Shown here one piece after another: positions 63,316 to 64,000 of a stretch of 64,000 bases of DNA (within the stretch, counting starts at the first letter, position 1; each line of letters opens with the position of its first letter). Source of the stretch: Paludibacteraceae bacterium (lineage in GTDB: Bacteria > Bacteroidota > Bacteroidia > Bacteroidales > Paludibacteraceae); the NCBI GenBank assembly GCA_024401535.1, contig JAKSKX010000001.1:62001-126000 (forward strand), read 5' to 3'. The position numbers and the translations under genes are program-made. The notes beneath the pieces are model-generated. The model worked only from the letters and a program-made list of their open reading frames with translations, searched no databases and had not been told where the DNA came from.

Positions 63316-64000
63316 ATGAGGAAATTATTACTTTTTATGTTGTTGCTGTTCGGCTTGTTGTTCACATCATGTAGCGCAACAGTAAAAGACAAAGAGTCGT
63401 TTTTGAAATTCACAATCAATGCAACTAATGGAGTTGAAGTAAGTGGTTTCAAAGACTATATGAATGACACACGCATTTACAAAGAAAAGTTCATAAGTAT
63501 TGAAATACCTGATGCGGTAATTATTGGCGGGAGAACATACAAGGTTGTTTCAATAGATAAGTTTGCATTCGCTTTTTGCACAAGCCTAACAAGCATCGAA
63601 ATCCCTAACTCGGTAACGGAAATCGGAAAGACTGCATTCGGGGATTGCACAAGCCTAACAAGCATCGAAATCCCCAACTCGGTAACTACAATCGGAGAGT
63701 ATGCATTCAGCGGTTGCACAAGTCTGACAAGCATCGAAATCCCTAACTCGGTAACGGAAATCGGAGTGAGTGCATTCGATGGTTGCACAAGCCTCACAAG
63801 CATCGAAATCCCTAACTCGGTAACGGAAATCGGAAAGACTGCATTCGGGGATTGCACAAGCCTAACAAGCATCGAAATCCCCAACTCGGTAACTACAATC
63901 GGAGAGTGGGCATTCAGCGGTTGCACAAGCCTAACAAGCATCGAAATCCCCAACTCGGTAACTACAATCGGAGATGATGCATTCGGTGGTTGCACAAGCC
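63316..64000 (+). CDS. BspA-like leucine-rich-repeat lipoprotein, 5' part (cut by window end)
   Basis: The reading frame from the ATG at 63316 stays open to the window edge (228 codons). Lipoprotein signal ends LLFTSC (Cys about residue 19). After about 65 non-repeat residues come LRR_5-type repeats of 23 residues (SLTSIEIPNSVTEIG plus AFxGCT). CTSL units begin at 63577, 63646, 63715, 63784, 63853, 63922 and 63991, exactly 69 bases apart. BspA-like proteins are surface adhesins in oral and gut Bacteroidales, binding host proteins or other bacteria. Its own promoter lies at 63247-63277. Confidence 0.9.
   Translation, partial: MRKLLLFMLLLFGLLFTSCSATVKDKESFLKFTINATNGVEVSGFKDYMNDTRIYKEKFISIEIPDAVIIGGRTYKVVSIDKFAFAFCTSLTSIEIPNSVTEIGKTAFGDCTSLTSIEIPNSVTTIGEYAFSGCTSLTSIEIPNSVTEIGVSAFDGCTSLTSIEIPNSVTEIGKTAFGDCTSLTSIEIPNSVTTIGEWAFSGCTSLTSIEIPNSVTTIGDDAFGGCTS

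Noticed and set aside
63477-63995. A 172-codon ORF on the minus strand made of repeats
   Set aside because: It is the antisense shadow of the 69-bp LRR repeats; the plus strand has a signal peptide, a promoter and a known repeat family.

Overview
The window is chromosomal DNA from a member of the order Bacteroidales (Bacteroidota). Supporting signs: promoters of the TTG / about 20 bp / TAnnTTTG type ahead of many genes; fused lpxC-fabZ; the bat aerotolerance cluster; an ATP synthase operon in the order beta-epsilon-(membrane protein)-a-c-b-delta-alpha-gamma; many lipoproteins with acidic residues after the lipidated cysteine; T9SS type A C-terminal sorting domains on a secreted xylanase and a small secreted protein; and a BspA-like leucine-rich-repeat lipoprotein. 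A Prevotella-like or rumen/gut Bacteroidales lineage is plausible, but the genus cannot be fixed from this sequence. I see no phage, insertion sequence, rRNA or CRISPR array.

Layout. 1-3.4 kb: 3' end of an outer-membrane barrel gene, a lipoprotein gene coupled to an MltF-like lytic transglycosylase, and a promoter-to-terminator unit without an ORF (sRNA candidate). 3.5-6.4 kb: trkA-trkH potassium uptake (minus strand). 6.5-10.6 kb: small lipoproteins, a glycan-binding-type surface lipoprotein and a hexapeptide O-acetyltransferase. 10.6-11.4 kb: a long non-coding stretch full of palindromes, with a minus-strand consensus promoter. 11.5-22 kb: PBP1A, an ABC-F ATPase, a GldB-like lipoprotein, UvrD/PcrA helicase, GH25 lysozyme, LOG-family hydrolase, FecCD permease and FolK. 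22.6-29.8 kb: ATP synthase operon. 30-34.2 kb: lpxD-lpxC/fabZ-lpxA-mscS, the early lipid A pathway. 34.5-42.7 kb: aminotransferase, a T9SS-secreted GH10 xylanase, and a run ksgA-corA-OM protein-S41 protease-trmH, followed by a tRNA-Tyr gene on the other strand.

43.4-55.5 kb (minus strand): one long apparent operon beginning at a consensus promoter before moxR, running through DUF58, batA, batB, batC, batD and batE, then on through pepT, an alanyl-tRNA editing protein and a pair of secreted proteins (T9SS-tagged, Cthe_2159-like beta-helix) to a terminator at about 43.4 kb. 55.5-62.8 kb (minus strand): pyrB-pyrI-flavin reductase-UDP-sugar dehydrogenase-pyrK-pyrD-unknown-HU-HU/TM/LysM, combining pyrimidine synthesis with two HU-family proteins, one of which looks able to bridge nucleoid and peptidoglycan. 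62.9-64 kb: six 42-bp tandem repeats and the start of a BspA-like LRR lipoprotein cut by the window edge.

Most of the window is core housekeeping and envelope biology. The parts most worth a second look are the HU-TM-LysM protein and its operon, the palindrome-rich region with a possible structured RNA at 10.6-11.4 kb, the candidate sRNA at 3.28-3.39 kb, the 42-bp repeat array beside the LRR gene, the amphipathic repeats at the N terminus of PBP1A, and the ABC-F protein whose second ATPase site lacks its key residues.
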